A stretch of DNA of 64,000 nt from Acanthacorydalis orientalis (GCA_034766995.1 CM068314.1:21744626-21808625), one strand, 5' to 3'; counted from the stretch's first letter, positions 35,162 through 48,254 are shown. Notes: generated from the sequence alone by a model not told the origin. Translations and numbers: made by a program.

Positions 35162-36088
35162 TAATAATCAGCCTAATTAGAAATTTCTTTGTAGAAATCG
35201 TCAGTTCATCGGATTTAGCCAAAATCAAAACTGTTTCAGGAAAAAATATTATTTTTTAGAAAAATCTTTTTTAAGACAACATTTATCAACTGAGAAAAAC
35301 AAACAGTTTTCCTTTTTCTTAGAATAATAATTATAATTCGTATAAATTCATATAGTGAACAAAAAATAATATTTATTAATAATTTATTTTTATGAAAAAA
35401 ATATATTCACTTTTTACATAAATATTTTAAAAAAATCACAATTATTCATAAGTAATAATTTTATTTCATTTTTCCAATAAACGAATAATATTTTTCGTGT
35501 TAATTATGAATTAAAAATGAATTTTTCGACATCATATTTTATTTTCATTTATTTACTTTTAAATCAATAATAACTGTTAATTGAAAGCAAACAGAAAAAG
35601 ATTCCTAATATATTTTATTAAAAAATTAAATATATATGAAGATTTTTTTGAATAATTAATTATGATAACAATGCTACTTACATTTTATTTGCGTAAAAAT
35701 AAACGTAACCTCCACCCCCTTCACAAACATTAATTTTCGACAAAAATAATGATTTAAATACAAAATATATTTCTCCCTTTTCATTTCCCAGCCTATTATG
35801 AAATCGTTTCAATTATAAAAGCATTTTTCTCAGAAATTTGTGTATTATTTTAATATTGATTCTTTGTGTAAATATTTTCTAATCGAAATTATGTTTTCCC
35901 CTGCAATTCTTCTTTATTTTATTCTTTACTTTCATTATATCCATTAAAATTTGTTAATTACATTTCTTATATTTATTAAGATTAAAACAATGTAAATAAT
36001 GTGCATATCACACAAAAGTATAAAACACAAATAATAAAAATTTTTAAATTGAAAATTTATCAATAGTAGTACAAATAAAATATTACTA
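33785..36088. other. AT-rich DNA, no gene seen
   Basis: It holds one long (TA)n array at 35087-35158 and many poly-A/T runs. No coding region or transposon supported. Confidence 0.5.
35087..35158. repeat. (TA)n microsatellite, longest pure run in the window
   Basis: About 72 bases of uninterrupted AT dinucleotide. Confidence 0.95.
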
Positions 36089-36358
36089 TTGAATTGTAAA
36101 GATTTTTTTGAAAAGAACATTTGTTTAGAAACGATTTGTAAAAGAGACATAAAATTTCGACAAACACGAAATGAAATACTTTTTTTGGAAAATCGAGAAA
36201 ATTGCTTAGATTCACAACTCGGTGAGAGTATTGTCTTTAACGATTCAGATATCGAAATAGTATTCAAATTCATCTCAAAGTATGTCTCAAACGATTGTCT
36301 CGAACGTCGTAGCAATTTACTCCCACAGATTTATCTTCACGGAATTGATGTTACATAA
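36089..36358 (+). other. Unassigned 89-codon open frame
   Basis: The frame (MNCKDFFEKN to HGIDVT, stop at 36356) has a more protein-like mix of charged residues than other frames in this region, and its sequence is a little GC-richer. It is overlapped over most of its length by a 123-codon open frame on the minus strand (35944-36315), so at least one is a shadow. No domain, splice signals or homologous repeat is recognised. An exon of an unknown gene, a decayed repeat or chance are all possible, with chance the most likely. Confidence 0.15.
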
Positions 36359-36819
36359 AATTTACATACTTAACTCTCTGTTCGATCAGCATCTTTCAAC
36401 GCATGAATATGTTGCATTTTTTGAGAATATAAGTGTGAAAATATTTTAAATGATGCTAATATTAAACGAATTTTATTAACTCTGTACATAGTTATTAGTA
36501 ATTTTATTTTTGAACGTATCTTGTCTCATTGTACATTTTAACCAAACTGAAATCATTACAGTTTTCATATTCATATAAGCAACAATTTATTTAAAGTTAT
36601 CTCTAGTAATAATAAAGTTTACAATTCAAACATTCATTGAAATATGAATAGTAGCTGAAAAGTTTTTCAGACAACATTATAATTCTTCAGTGGGTTGAGA
36701 TATTAATATATTACAAAAAAAAATAAAGAAATTTTGAGTAATTGCGTATAACTTTGATAACTTGCATTAATTAATTTAACAGGAACAAACTCAGTAAATA
36801 TAAAATTATAAACAGACAG
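36359..36819. other. AT-rich DNA, no gene seen
   Basis: Nothing recognised. Confidence 0.5.
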
Positions 36820-37230
36820 TCCGCTCAAAGCAACTTTGCAAAAACCAGTGCTGCTACTGTTATAAAACTTGGAATTTTCAAAAAAATATTAGACCACATT
36901 TTACACATTTTTGATTGTAGAAAAAGTTATGTTGCTACAAATATTGGCCCTATAAATAAAAGTTAAACGATTTCAAAATTTCCAGGAAAACAGTTACGGC
37001 CACTGAAAATGATCATTTTTTTTCTAACTATAGTCACCGAGAATAATCTTAAATGTATCATTTCACAGTCAAAAATGACAGTCATTGAAATATTGCAATA
37101 AAGAAATATTGAAAAGATTATATTCTAAGATTTTTTCCTTTTTTCTGTCATTGCAATATCTCAAATCATTCTAGAGTTATGAGCCCATGTGTAAAACTTT
37201 CGCCACTTTCGTCAATTTTAAGACATTTGA
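36820..37230. repeat. Possible decayed DNA-transposon segment with internal dyad
   Basis: TTGAAATATTGCAATAAAG near 37086 is an inverted match to GTCATTGCAATATCTCAAAT near 37147. The surrounding text (CTAGAGTTATGAGCCC, CAGTTACGGCCACTG) looks more like repeat-derived sequence than local AT-rich DNA. No ORF, no clear outer ends and no second copy were found, so the assignment is weak. Confidence 0.25.
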
Positions 37231-39444
37231 ATATGATAAAAATTCCCACGCTAATAATTTAAGTAGAAAACCCAATCAATATTTTTGTTCTAATATGTTT
37301 CCTGTACCCAATTCTTATTTAGTTTTATTATAATATTAAATAAAATCTAAAATAATTCAATTAGTCTGCAAAAAAAAATCAAAAAAGAATGTAACTAAAT
37401 CAGTAAAGCATCCTTACATAATAAAAATATTCATCACCTAAAAAATATTTTCAATAGTTCTTACATACATACTACGGTTAAAGAATCTAAAAGTAAGTAC
37501 TCGTACATCTGCCTGGTCACAGTTTTAATATCAACAACCAGTCTTGTATTCAAAGAGGAACGAAAATCTTAAATTTATTTCAGTGTTTTTTTCGAATAAC
37601 AATTTTCTTAATATCATTCTCTATATTTATCTTTATATTTCTTATATTCAAACGAAAAACAAGAAATTAAAATCTTATATTTTAAAAAACAACATATAAT
37701 TCGATGCTTATATATTTAATCATTATACATATCTATACATTATAAAAATAAAGCAAGTAAAATTTGTATTTTCATATTTGATTAATTAAGTCATTTAAAA
37801 TTAAAAAATATAAATTTTAACGAATCAATTAGAAATAACGATTAACTTTCCAATTAAAATCTTTAAAATAAGTGATTAAAATAGAAGAACGTATTTTATT
37901 TTCATCATTTAATTTGTTCGTGAAAAAAGTTCATAATGAAACAAATTTCTCAGAATATGCTTTCAGAATAAATATTTATAGTGAAATAAAAAAAATTAAT
38001 AAAAAATATTTCTTTTTTTTAATACAGTTATTATTTACATACAGTTAAATATTTAATGAAAACTTTTTCGAAACTATTATTAAATAAAAGCATGTTTTTG
38101 ATATTTTTTAGTATTTTCAATTTTATATATGAATAAATTACTTAAACTTTTTGTAGACAATGAATTTTAAATTAGTATCCATTATATAAATGATAATACG
38201 TAGTTCAGAGTAAAAAATGAGTGGATGCATTGAAAAAGGTATTTTTTCTGTACATAGTCTGACATAAAATCGATTAAATTCGTTATCAGCATCAAATACT
38301 AAATGACTATTAATCAATCATATTTCTGATTTTAACAATAAAGTTATTGTGGTATTTACATAAAGATAAATCATCAGATGAATTTTATTTAAGTAGATTG
38401 TAAGTTATAATCTTAATTTCTGAACATTTTTTGGAACATTATTTTCCAGTATCAACAGCTAATTAATATAATGTATTTTTTCATTGGAAAATTATTAAAT
38501 ATCTTCAATTTATTAATATGAATTATTGTAGTAACAAATTAATCTGTTCTTCCTTCAACCGTATGCAAACATTATCTTTTATTAAAAAATCAACTTTGTC
38601 GAAAACTAAATGTTTAACATTTTATTGTTCTAAGGGAATTTAATAAATTATATCATACATTTTAAAAATATTCATCATTTTTTTTAATACTGACTTTACT
38701 TAATATAAAACAGATTTAATTTAATGTTTCATAAAAAAAATATGAGAATAAAGTTTACATTATACCAATATTAGATAAATTACTCAAACTATTTCTTCAA
38801 TGTTTTTTTATTTCACTTTTTATATTCATTATTGAGTGTGACATGTTTCTTGTAAACTCCTTATACACACTCGGAAAATTAACATATAAAAAAAATTTAA
38901 GAAAAAAACAGTAAATAATTCCAATTTGTCTTCCGGAAAAGGTAGTATTTCCGGTTAATTTATATTTTCCAGTATTTTCACTTAAGGCAAGTTGATTAAA
39001 CACAATAGTCATGCAATGACTGGCTATTAATGTAACTACAGTAAACAGATTTGAACTAAGATTATTTTAATCCAACTCACAATAGCGTGTATAAAAAAAT
39101 AAGTGGTTTGTTGTATATGTACTTTTAATTATCTTATGTAGATTGGATAATTGAATAATTGTTTTTTTACATTATATGCATTACAAATTTATTACTTATA
39201 AATATGAAATAATGTAAATTTGAACAATCTGGAGCAAAAGACATGTATTGATTATAAATTCATGTAAACATAAATTTAGATATTATTTATAAAACAGCTA
39301 ATTATTATTTGACACTATGGATAAATTGTTTTTTAATGTTCTAATATCCCAAACACTATATAATTTTCTTTATCCCAATGTGTAATACTTATTGAAGAAT
39401 TTAATAAACAATTTATTAATTAGTTTCCATTATTGTGATACATT
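37231..39444. other. AT-rich DNA, no gene seen
   Basis: Unique AT-rich sequence without microsatellite arrays. The small frame at 38797-39012 (minus) has no domain. Confidence 0.5.
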
Positions 39445-39545
39445 TCACAAATGAATTTTTTAGTCCTCTCTAATTACAAAAAAATGTTCAGATTAAAAAT
39501 GTTTTATAATTGATTATAGTCATTCAATTTTCGTTAAACAAAACA
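39445..39545 (+). repeat. Old dispersed repeat, copy 1
   Basis: TTTCACAAATGAATTTTTTA, then a pyrimidine-rich word, TACAAAAAAATGTTCAGATT and AATTGATTATAG. It shares this order of words with 43375-43525, 48255-48385 and 63325-63475. It is heavily diverged and without ORF, and the family is not recognised. Confidence 0.5.
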
Positions 39546-40879
39546 GAAAAAATATATAAAAGAGCATAAAATTCCACTTCTTTTTTTAAATGGTTTTGTT
39601 CTTTCAAAAACAAGTCATTTTAACCCATCCAATAGAAGTAGGTATACATCGATAATACTAATGTTAAAATCATTTTATATCTGAATTTCAAATTAAGAAA
39701 AATGTTATCAAATATTATTTTTTGCAATAAATTGAATATTTTCGCAGAGATATATTCGCAGCAACAAACTGATAACAAATATAAAAAAATATATCATATT
39801 TAAAACATAACGTCTGCAATCATAACCGAAAGTATTGTCAATAAAATTTTCAACGAAAACTTTTCCTATACCGAAGTTTCTTGTACCGATAAATTTTTTA
39901 TAAAGAAAGAAAAAATCGAATGTTTTATACGATCGTATATAACACACGGAGACTTTTCTATATTTGAAATTCATTTTTTTCACTCAGATGTATGTCTGAA
40001 CAAATTTCTTTCTAAGCATCTCTGCACACAATAATATATAAGACTTCAAAAAGCACTCCGGTCTCGAAAGAAAGTAGTAGAATGTATGGATAATGTTTCG
40101 TCAAGACTTACATGAAGTAGTCGAGTTGACATTATGGGAAATACATTTTTATCTTAAAATTGCATTGCGCGAGACGTTATCGCGACACAAACTCAAAATG
40201 TCTGAGTAAAAGATTTTTATTATTACTTTAATATAAATAAACGTCAAAAATGATCATTATATACGAGTATATCCTCTTAACAAAATTACTTTTTCTTATT
40301 TATTTAATTTTAAAGAACGACAAGTCACATAAATCGTCATTAATTATAATTTTCAAATGTTAACTGTAATTAATAAGTATAAGAATATTCTAATTGAATT
40401 ATAAAATCTCTCTATGTACTTGTCATATTAAAAGTTATTTTCATACGGAATTAAACACTGCTCTGTACAAACTTTTTAAGTCTCAAAGCGTATTTAAAAG
40501 TGAACTTATAAAAACAACAACTTTGCGACTTTTTCGTGTATTTTTTTTAATAAACTGAAAAGGAATTTATATAAGAACTTTTTCATTTCAAAAAGAACAA
40601 AAAAATATCATATAGTTTTGTTTTAATTGTATATTCCGACATTACAGTTATGCTTTTAGTAATCAACTGGAATTTGTAGCAATACATCCTTTTTTTATAA
40701 AAATCGAAACGAAACTACAAGATTATTGAACTATTTCTCATTATATATAAAAAACACAAAAGAATTTTTCCTCTTCCACAAATTGCAAAATCTCCCACAA
40801 GTTGTATTATCAAAAAACTTTAATTATTGATTATTGATTTTTTTGAGCATTGTTCATATATATTTCGACATAACAGGAC
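39546..40879. other. AT-rich DNA, no gene seen
   Basis: A 91-codon minus-strand frame at 39708-39983 is phenylalanine/isoleucine/tyrosine-rich and looks like noise. Part of 40770-40850 (CTCCCACAAGTTGTATTATC, then AATTATTGATTATTGATT) may be one more decayed copy of the old dispersed repeat. Confidence 0.4.
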
Positions 40880-41807
40880 AATTGTTCTGTTAACACCTCC
40901 TGGACAAAAACCCCCCGGACATTACCCTGCTCAATAACCCCCGTGTAAAAAAATCCGGACATTAACCTCCCGTGTAAAAAAAACCTAGATATTAACCCCC
41001 CGTATACGAATAAAAACTCTTTAAAAAAATTTCATCGACACAACAAGCAATGGAAACAAAATTTTATTTGACAAAATAAATGTTTTAAAGTAAAATTGTC
41101 AAAATAAAAGTTTAACAAAAAATTATTTGACAACAAAATGTGGACACAAATTTAAAATTATACTCCACATTTGACATAGGGAGAGGAAATAACACCACAT
41201 TTTGAGATAAAGAGGGGGAGAAAAATTAATTACTTTTTAAATATTATTATTTAAAAATATACTAAAACCTAATATACACATTTTAGGATAGATAGAGAAA
41301 AAAATTAATTCATTTAAAATATTGAAATCTTTTACAGGAAATGTAGTTTATTATTATTAATTACGTATTAATACTTGACACTGACCCTTTTAAATAACGG
41401 TAGAGTTTTCCCATACCTTTGATTTTCTGGTATAGTAATTAATTTTAAAAACTGGAATTACCATGTTAATAATGTGATTTTAAAATATACTGAACGGTCT
41501 TAAAATATATAAATATTATAATAGTTTTTTGTGTCCATTGTTTGTGTCAAGGAAATTTTTTTAAAAAAGTGTTCATTTTTATACGGGAACTAATGTCCGG
41601 GGGAGTTTTACACGAGGGTTTAATGTTCCCGGGAGTTTTTTACACTGAGGTTATTGTTCGAGGGGTTATTGATGGGGGGTTACTGTCCGGGGGATTATTG
41701 AAGGGAGGTTACTGTCCGTGAAGTTTTTAATTGGGGGTTACTGTCTGAGGGATTATTGATGGGGGATTACTCTTTGGGGGGTTGTCTAGGGGGTAATAGC
41801 CCTAGAA
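40880..41807. mobile_element. Foldback-type element with C-rich and G-rich tandem arms
   Basis: The left arm (about 40880-41075) is built from 13- to 16-bp units such as CCCCCGGACATTA, CCCCCGTGTAAAAAAA and CCTCCCGTGTAAAAAAA. The right arm (about 41520-41807) is the inverted counterpart, expanded, with units such as GGGGGTTACTGTCC and GGGGGATTATTGA. Beyond the arrays the inversion continues through TTTAAAAAAATTTC with CGACACAACAAGCAATGG on the left. The AT-rich interior of about 450 bp has no ORF. The structure resembles foldback elements or transposons with long repetitive inverted ends. I cannot assign a superfamily and see no certain target duplication. Confidence 0.75.
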
Positions 41808-43374
41808 TCATACTTCGATAGCAATGTCAATAGTTTCAAAACTGAACCTTAAGTTAACACTCTAATGATAATGAAATCTTCATCTAACTATGCATAAACA
41901 AAAATCAAGTTAGTTAGAACTCTAAATTACTGAAAAATGTTACAAAACATAAGATTTTTCAGAATTTTAGTACATTTAAATGAGTTAAAACAACGATCAA
42001 TAATCAAATAGTTAACATTATCGAACAGAAAAGAACATTAAATTGAAACTTTGTCGACTGGGAGGTGAGTGAAAAATCATTTATGAAAATGAATTTACAA
42101 GTGAAATGAAAACTCTATTATATCATACAAAATATTTCAGAAAAAATATATTATTGAAAAATCATAACTGTCTTATTATTTATATTGATTATTAGTTAAA
42201 ATTTAGTTAAATTCTTTTTATTTTTCTCGATTTTTATTTTCATAAAAATAATATTACATAACATGTTGTATATTTATTCCCTTGGTATTTACACAATTTT
42301 CATTCTTGTTCCAAACGCAATACTATACAAAGCTAAAAAAAAATAGTCTTCAATGTTTTCTAAGGTTTACATCTGTATTGTACGTTTCAATACATATTTT
42401 CCTTTTATCTCTCCGTATTTTTTTACCCGACGGTGTTGAAACAATCTGAGCTTCTTTAAACATTACATGTATTGTTTCAGTATTTTTTTACACTGTACTT
42501 GCATTTTTCTATCATAGAAATAATAGTTTATTTTACATTTATCTTTTATTTTTTCAAAATAAAAATGCCTGAAGGTAAATGTTTTATTTAGATTGTTTAC
42601 ACAATAACAGATATTAACACGAATACATTGTGACATTTTATTAGTATATTTTTTTATTACATAACCTATTCTACAATAAAGTCTACACTACACGACCGCA
42701 TGTTGGGTTAAGCTTTGTAAGATGTAACTCACATGATATTAAAATTTATCGCCTATCATTTTTTTGTCGTTGTGACGCTTACTGATACGCTCGACTGGAC
42801 AAGGGTAGACAATAATTTCACACTAAACGATACTCATGAACGACATTAAGAAATAAATATAATGAAAAGATGGTAAAAAAAGTTTAATAACATTTACTTT
42901 AATGCCCTTTAATGCACATTAAATATGGATATACAACTACATAATACTTTTTTTATGATTTTATTAAAAACGATACAACACCATTATTAATAAAAACATA
43001 TAATATTCTTGTTTATGTTAACTTACAGCAAATTAATACAAGCACAGAGCTGCTGACAAATATTTTTTACAGAAACACGTTCATCGTTGTAAAAATAATA
43101 ACGTGGAACAACGTATTATTATTTTGTACGTAAAAATATTAAATGAAAAATATTTTTTAATAAACTGTTCATTTTTTTATTAACATTTTTAGTACGACCG
43201 AATTTAATTATTTTTTTTACTTTAATTATCTACGACAAAATTAATAACGCAGTAACAGTCAATTCTGCTAATTGAATACATGTGTTTAAATTTCGATAAA
43301 TTTTCATAATATAATTTTTCAATTTAAAACAAATTTTCACACTGTTTCAATACCGTTTTGGCACTCTGACTAAA
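41808..43374. other. AT-rich DNA, no gene seen
   Basis: Unique AT-rich sequence. The part around 42690-42850 is slightly GC-richer, without recognisable features. Confidence 0.5.
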
Positions 43375-43525
43375 TTCACTTTGAAAAATTAATTTTTCTC
43401 TCATTCCACAAACTATAATTTTTTTTTGGTCGAAAATGTTCAATAATTTACGATTGATAATTTTTAATTGCTGTTTATGGGTATTTGGATAACGATGTTA
43501 TCATTCTCAAAGTGCTTAGTTATAG
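43375..43525 (+). repeat. Old dispersed repeat, copy 2
   Basis: It shares AATTAATTTTTCTCTCATTC, CCACAAACTATAATTTTTTT, CGATTGATAATTTT and AACGATGTTATCATTCTCAA with the 63.3 kb copy, including the 3' word AACGATGxTATCATT. Confidence 0.55.
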
Positions 43526-43632
43526 ATGGGAATGTTAAAATCAAAATTGAAATGTACATAAAGACTAATCATAAATGATCAAATATTATTCGTTAGACAT
43601 TTCTGTTCAGAGAAAATCTGTTGTGCGAATTA

Positions 43633-44204
43633 ATAGGTTGGTAGGAAAATAATTATGGGTTTTTTTCTGAATTCTAACCGTTAATTTTTTCAATGAAAGT
43701 GTCATTTCATCGTGTTCATGTTAATATCCTTTTAAATTTCATTTTTCGTTCTGTATTAGGGGTAACATCGAGTTTAGTTTTATAATCAATTTTGCTTCAA
43801 ACTGGGCTATTGGATTAAATATGGAAATGAACTAAATAACAGCAAATTTTTTGTATGAGTTCAAAATGATTAGTAAAGCAACAGAAACTGCACGTAAACT
43901 AAACTATGCTTTACATGTAGGTACTCTCAAGGAACGTACGGTGCATTGGTGGTTCTAAAATTTTCATACTGGGGACGAGAGCCTTGAAGATAAAGAAGGT
44001 CTCGGGTGTCCTTTAGTTCACAACGACCAAATGAGGGGGTTGATTGAATCAGAATCACGAACAACAATTCGAGAGCGTGCACAAGAGTTTATGCGTTAAT
44101 CGTCCAAGAGTTCTGGACCACTTAAAACAGCTAGGAAAATCAAAAGAGGAAAAGGTATATGAATTTGAAGGTCATAAACAGCAATTATTATTCTATCAGT
44201 CTAA
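43633..44204 (+). mobile_element. Mariner internal-deletion derivative, family A
   Basis: The left end is ATAGGTTGGTAGGAAAATAA and the right end, reverse complemented, begins TTAGACTGATAGAATAATAA. A TA follows at 44205-44206. The size of about 572 bp and the order of leader, DNA-binding region and short 3' tail are the same as in the 24.2, 55.4 and 57.5 kb copies. It sits 110 bp right of an older dispersed repeat. Confidence 0.92.
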
Positions 44205-44205
44205 T
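43821..44205 (+). pseudogene. Mariner DNA-binding region, broken
   Basis: The start (MEMN) is followed at once by a stop. Downstream pieces read SKATETARKLNYA, LKERTVHWWF, then SRVVHNDQMRGLIESESRTT in shifting frames, and RPRVLDHLKQLGKSKEEKVY with EFEGHKQQLLFYQSN to the end. Several frameshifts and stops are present. It shares with the other family A copies the junction after H-L-K-Q-L-G-K-S-K, where the catalytic domain is missing. Confidence 0.88.
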
Positions 44206-44562
44206 AACAAGACATTATCAAAAATATCATCAGAAAAAGTTATATTATTTTAATTTTCTAAGTATAAATTATGTTATTTAAAATTAAATTACCTGAAAAT
44301 TATTAGAATGTCAGCATAATTACAAAATAAATATAATAATTAAAAATTCACTTTTGCTAAATATAAAACACCATGTCAGTGTAATATCAGAAACAAGAGT
44401 TCCTTAACCTTTTATTAGAAAATAGAACATTGTCTAAATACAATATTAAAATACTAAGACGTTTTTTCTTCAAAATTAATACTGAAAACTGTAAGTAGCA
44501 TGTCATAATATTAATATTAATAAATATTATATACAATTTATAGATCACAAACATATGGATAT

Positions 44563-44608
<46 letters not shown>

Positions 44609-44910
44609 AGAGAGAGAGAGATAAATTAAAGATAAATAAATGTAAGTAGATCAATAGATAGATAAATATTTATATACACTGCATATAGAAATGAAAAATA
44701 CAGAAAGATTACTTATTACTTTTAAAGATTTTTAAAATACTTGCACAATATATGCGAGTCAAATTATATTTTTCTTGGAATCGTTTTTCTGTATATTGGA
44801 AATGAAATTGCCAATTATTGTTAAAAATGTCGATATTTCGTTTATAAAAAAAATACACCCATACACCCAATACTCCTCCATATACATGTATATATATATA
44901 TAAACACACG

Positions 44911-44955
<45 letters not shown>

Positions 44956-45159
44956 TTACGTATACATAGAGAGAAAGATACTTTAATAGGTATTTAGTGA
45001 AGCTTTCAGCTATAAAAAAACATGTAAATATATATTTCAGAAAAATAATTAACAAAATATAGAAATGTATAATTAAAATTCACCTTTAACTTGATTCTTG
45101 TCTGTTCAAATGAATTATTGGTTTATTTAATTTATAATCTATTATTTAATTCGTATATA
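44206..45159. other. AT-rich DNA with microsatellites, no gene seen
   Basis: A (TA)n array at 44567-44605 runs into (GA)n at 44606-44621. A compound TA/TG array lies at 44881-44955. The overlapping minus-strand frames here are microsatellite shadows. Confidence 0.5.
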
Positions 45160-45276
45160 AAATGATTCAATTTAGACTTCCACATGAAAATATTAAGTAA
45201 ATCGCAAAAATAACACATTTTTAAAATTTGAGATTTTTTTTAATAATTTCATGTAAAAGACTAAATTGAATTTCCC
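45160..45276. mobile_element. Short TIR element (MITE), second copy
   Basis: The left end AAATGATTCAATTTAGACTT and CCACATGAAAATATTA match, in inverted orientation, the right end reading GGGAAATTCAATTTAGTCTT on the minus strand. The ends are those of the 6889-7092 element, but the interior is shorter (117 bp in all). A TA flanks the left side only; the right side runs into (TC)n. Confidence 0.8.
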
Positions 45277-45294
45277 TCTCTCTCTCTCTACATA

Positions 45295-45340
<46 letters not shown>

Positions 45341-45467
45341 TATATATAAACGAACATGTATTTTTTAATAAATTGAAATATAGATTTTATAAATTATCTC
45401 TATACTAACATTTTCCTACAATATAAAACTAAATTTTATAATAATTTATGTATATTTCAATATGTAC

Positions 45468-45529
<62 letters not shown>

Positions 45530-45839
45530 ATGTATCGTTCTTTCGAATCTAAAATTCTTGGAAATGTTTAAGATAAAAATTGATTAACAATAAAAAATGA
45601 ATTAAAAATATACACATAGAAATATAATTTTTCTTCACTTTCAAAATTTTTTCTATATATATTTGTCAGAAAACCCCTTAATTAAGAACAAATGAATTTC
45701 ATTTTAAAAAAGTAGTTTTTCACGTATACTTTTTTATTCATGATAATAAATACTAAATAAACAATAAACATACTTTTTATACAGCACTTTTTATGTACTT
45801 TTCAGTTGTCCGCCTCTAGTTTTGGAATTTGTACCATTC
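45277..45839. repeat. TC and TA microsatellite cluster
   Basis: (TC)n to about 45289, then (TA)n arrays at about 45293-45352 and 45466-45527, with AT-rich unique DNA between and after them. Confidence 0.85.
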
Positions 45840-46135
45840 GCATGATCATGGGTTGATCCTGATCAACTATCAACGTCGACACCAAAACGAAACATCCACG
45901 GTGACAAAACAATATTCACTATTTTGTGGGATATGAAGGGTGTCATATATTATGGGATGATGAAACCGAAAGAAACAATTACCGCCGAACGTTATCGACA
46001 ACAATAAGAGCGTTTGAATGTTAATTTCATGCAAAAACGACCATCAATTGTAAAAAATCGGCGAAAAGTGATTCTTCTCCATGACAAAGCTGGGCCCATG
46101 ACAATGTTGCTATAGCCGTGAAACAAACACAGATA
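45840..46135 (+). pseudogene. Mariner transposase, catalytic-domain fragment
   Basis: The frame reads WVDPDQLSTSTPKRNIHGDK, then TIFTILWDMKGVIYYGMMKP, KETITAERYRQQ, a stop, ERLNVNFMQKRPSIVKNRRK and VILLHDKAGP. This is the centre of a mariner catalytic domain, with the second catalytic Asp in L-L-H-D; the usual following Asn is Lys. The first and third catalytic segments and both ends are absent. Its divergence and motif wording set it apart from the 10.2 kb copy, so it represents another lineage. Confidence 0.92.
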
Positions 46136-46846
46136 GAGTACGTGTTATTGAAATAAATGATGAACACAAAAAACAGCGATTTTCAATTCAATCTCTTAAT
46201 AAATAAACGACATGCAAATTGTGACAAATTAACTTCCTTATAATATTTCATCTTCCTGTCATATTTTCCGTCTATATATTATTAAAGAAAATGGAACATG
46301 TTAATATAAATGAGTTTTTTTTATTTTAAGTAACAGCCATAAAATGAAACCAAAGTATATATTGTATTTGAAGAAGTGTAACGATTTTTTTATCTCATTT
46401 GCCTTACATATATACAACTAGACATTACTATCGATTTACGGAATACATACAAGTAGATAAATTATATAATATATAAATTTATATATATATATATATACAT
46501 ATTCAACGAAAATATTATTTCATAAAATTTATTTTTTACTAATAATATATGGATGAATTTCTGAATTTGAAAAATTAATTATTAAAAATATATTCATAAA
46601 TTAATAAAAAGTATCTATCATTCAAATTTATTTCTACATAAAATAACATAAATATGATACAAAAACATAATACAAGATAATAAAAAAAATATATAAATAC
46701 ATATAAAATGTTAACAAATATTTTATTTTTACTAAAGGTCTTCAAATTGAAATATACGATTTTATTTGTACAACTGATGGAATTATTATTCATACGAATT
46801 GTAGAATTGTCACTAATATAATTTACAGACTTTTATAATACATATA

Positions 46847-46892
<46 letters not shown>

Positions 46893-48254
46893 TCATACGT
46901 ATTATAAAAATACAGATATTTAAATAATAGAACATGATTTTTGTACAAGTAAAGAATCTTTTTGAGCATAAAATTTACTTTTTATCAAAAATGTTCATAA
47001 TTCACCAATTTCATTGAATGCAAAAAAAATATTTGCTTATGTGGAAACACAAACGCATTCGAATGAATAATAATGAATGGAACTTACTCAAATAGAAACC
47101 TTTAGATATATGTAAAATTTGAAAAAAAAGGATATTTTGTAAAAATAATTGTTTGTAAATTATTCTTTATATACACATTTCATTGATTATTGTTTTATTT
47201 TTTATTTAACCAGATTTCTATATCTTAATTGCCACTTTGAAGTTTATTATTTTTTATACTTTTAAACCAAATAAATTTAAAAGAAAGTTTTCACTAAAAA
47301 TTAACACCGTATTTCATATAAAAATTATTATTACTAGATTTATTGTTCTTATAAATTAATTTTTGAAAATCATTATTTATATGTACATTTCTTTTACAAA
47401 TAACTTTTTTTGCTAAAGTTCAATTAATTCGTTTTTTTTTCAATATAAAACCTTAGTTAACATACATTTACATGAAATAGAAAAAAACGTTGAATTTGGA
47501 ATGATTACTGAAGATTAAAAGTATAAAAAGTCTAGACCATCGATTTAAATAATTATTTAAATTTCAGCAGAAAGAAGGAAATAAAGTTGTTAAAAAAAAT
47601 ATGGGATAGATGAAACAATGAAAATAAAATAATTAAACAATTTTGAGATAAAGTATGGAATATGAAAAAAATAAAATGACCCTAGGAGATAAAAGACAAT
47701 GTAATTTGATATGTAGTCGGATATTATTATATATTTTTGTGTTTTTTTTATAAATCTATGAAAAATTAATCGTTATTCTATCAAAAATTTAAGGAAAAAT
47801 TCCACATTTACACTCAAAACGTCTATTCAATATGTAATTTACTTACTTATACCTAACCAGATTCGGACTTAAACTAGTCCGACGTAAACACATTTTTAAA
47901 GGTGTAAAAAAAATAATTGTATATAAGGATGTCAAAAATGAAATATGTTATAAGCCAAGTATTTAAATGCAATTTCTTATAAAAAAAAATATTTAAAAAA
48001 AACTAAATAGTAGAAAATCGAATAAAATATTCATTTCAAAAAGTAATAAATAGTAAATATTAAAAATAATAATTAAATAATTATACTAAAATCTGTTATA
48101 ACACACAATACATATATTTAAAACATAATTTGAATATAATATTACTTTTCAGAAAATCTATCAATCTTCATGAAATTTTCATCAACTCTAAATTTGCATA
48201 ACATTTCTAGTAAAAAATATATATTTATTATCAAAATTCATATCAAACATGTTT
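46136..48254. other. AT-rich DNA, no gene seen
   Basis: (TA)n runs lie at 46482-46496 and 46850-46890. The 72-codon minus-strand frame at 46575-46793 is phenylalanine/tyrosine-rich noise. Nothing else recognised. Confidence 0.5.

Noticed and set aside
40880..41807. C-rich and G-rich arrays as an internal telomere or centromere repeat
   Set aside because: Units are irregular, of 13-16 bp, and arranged as inverted arms around a spacer, which fits a foldback element and not a telomeric TTAGG-type array.
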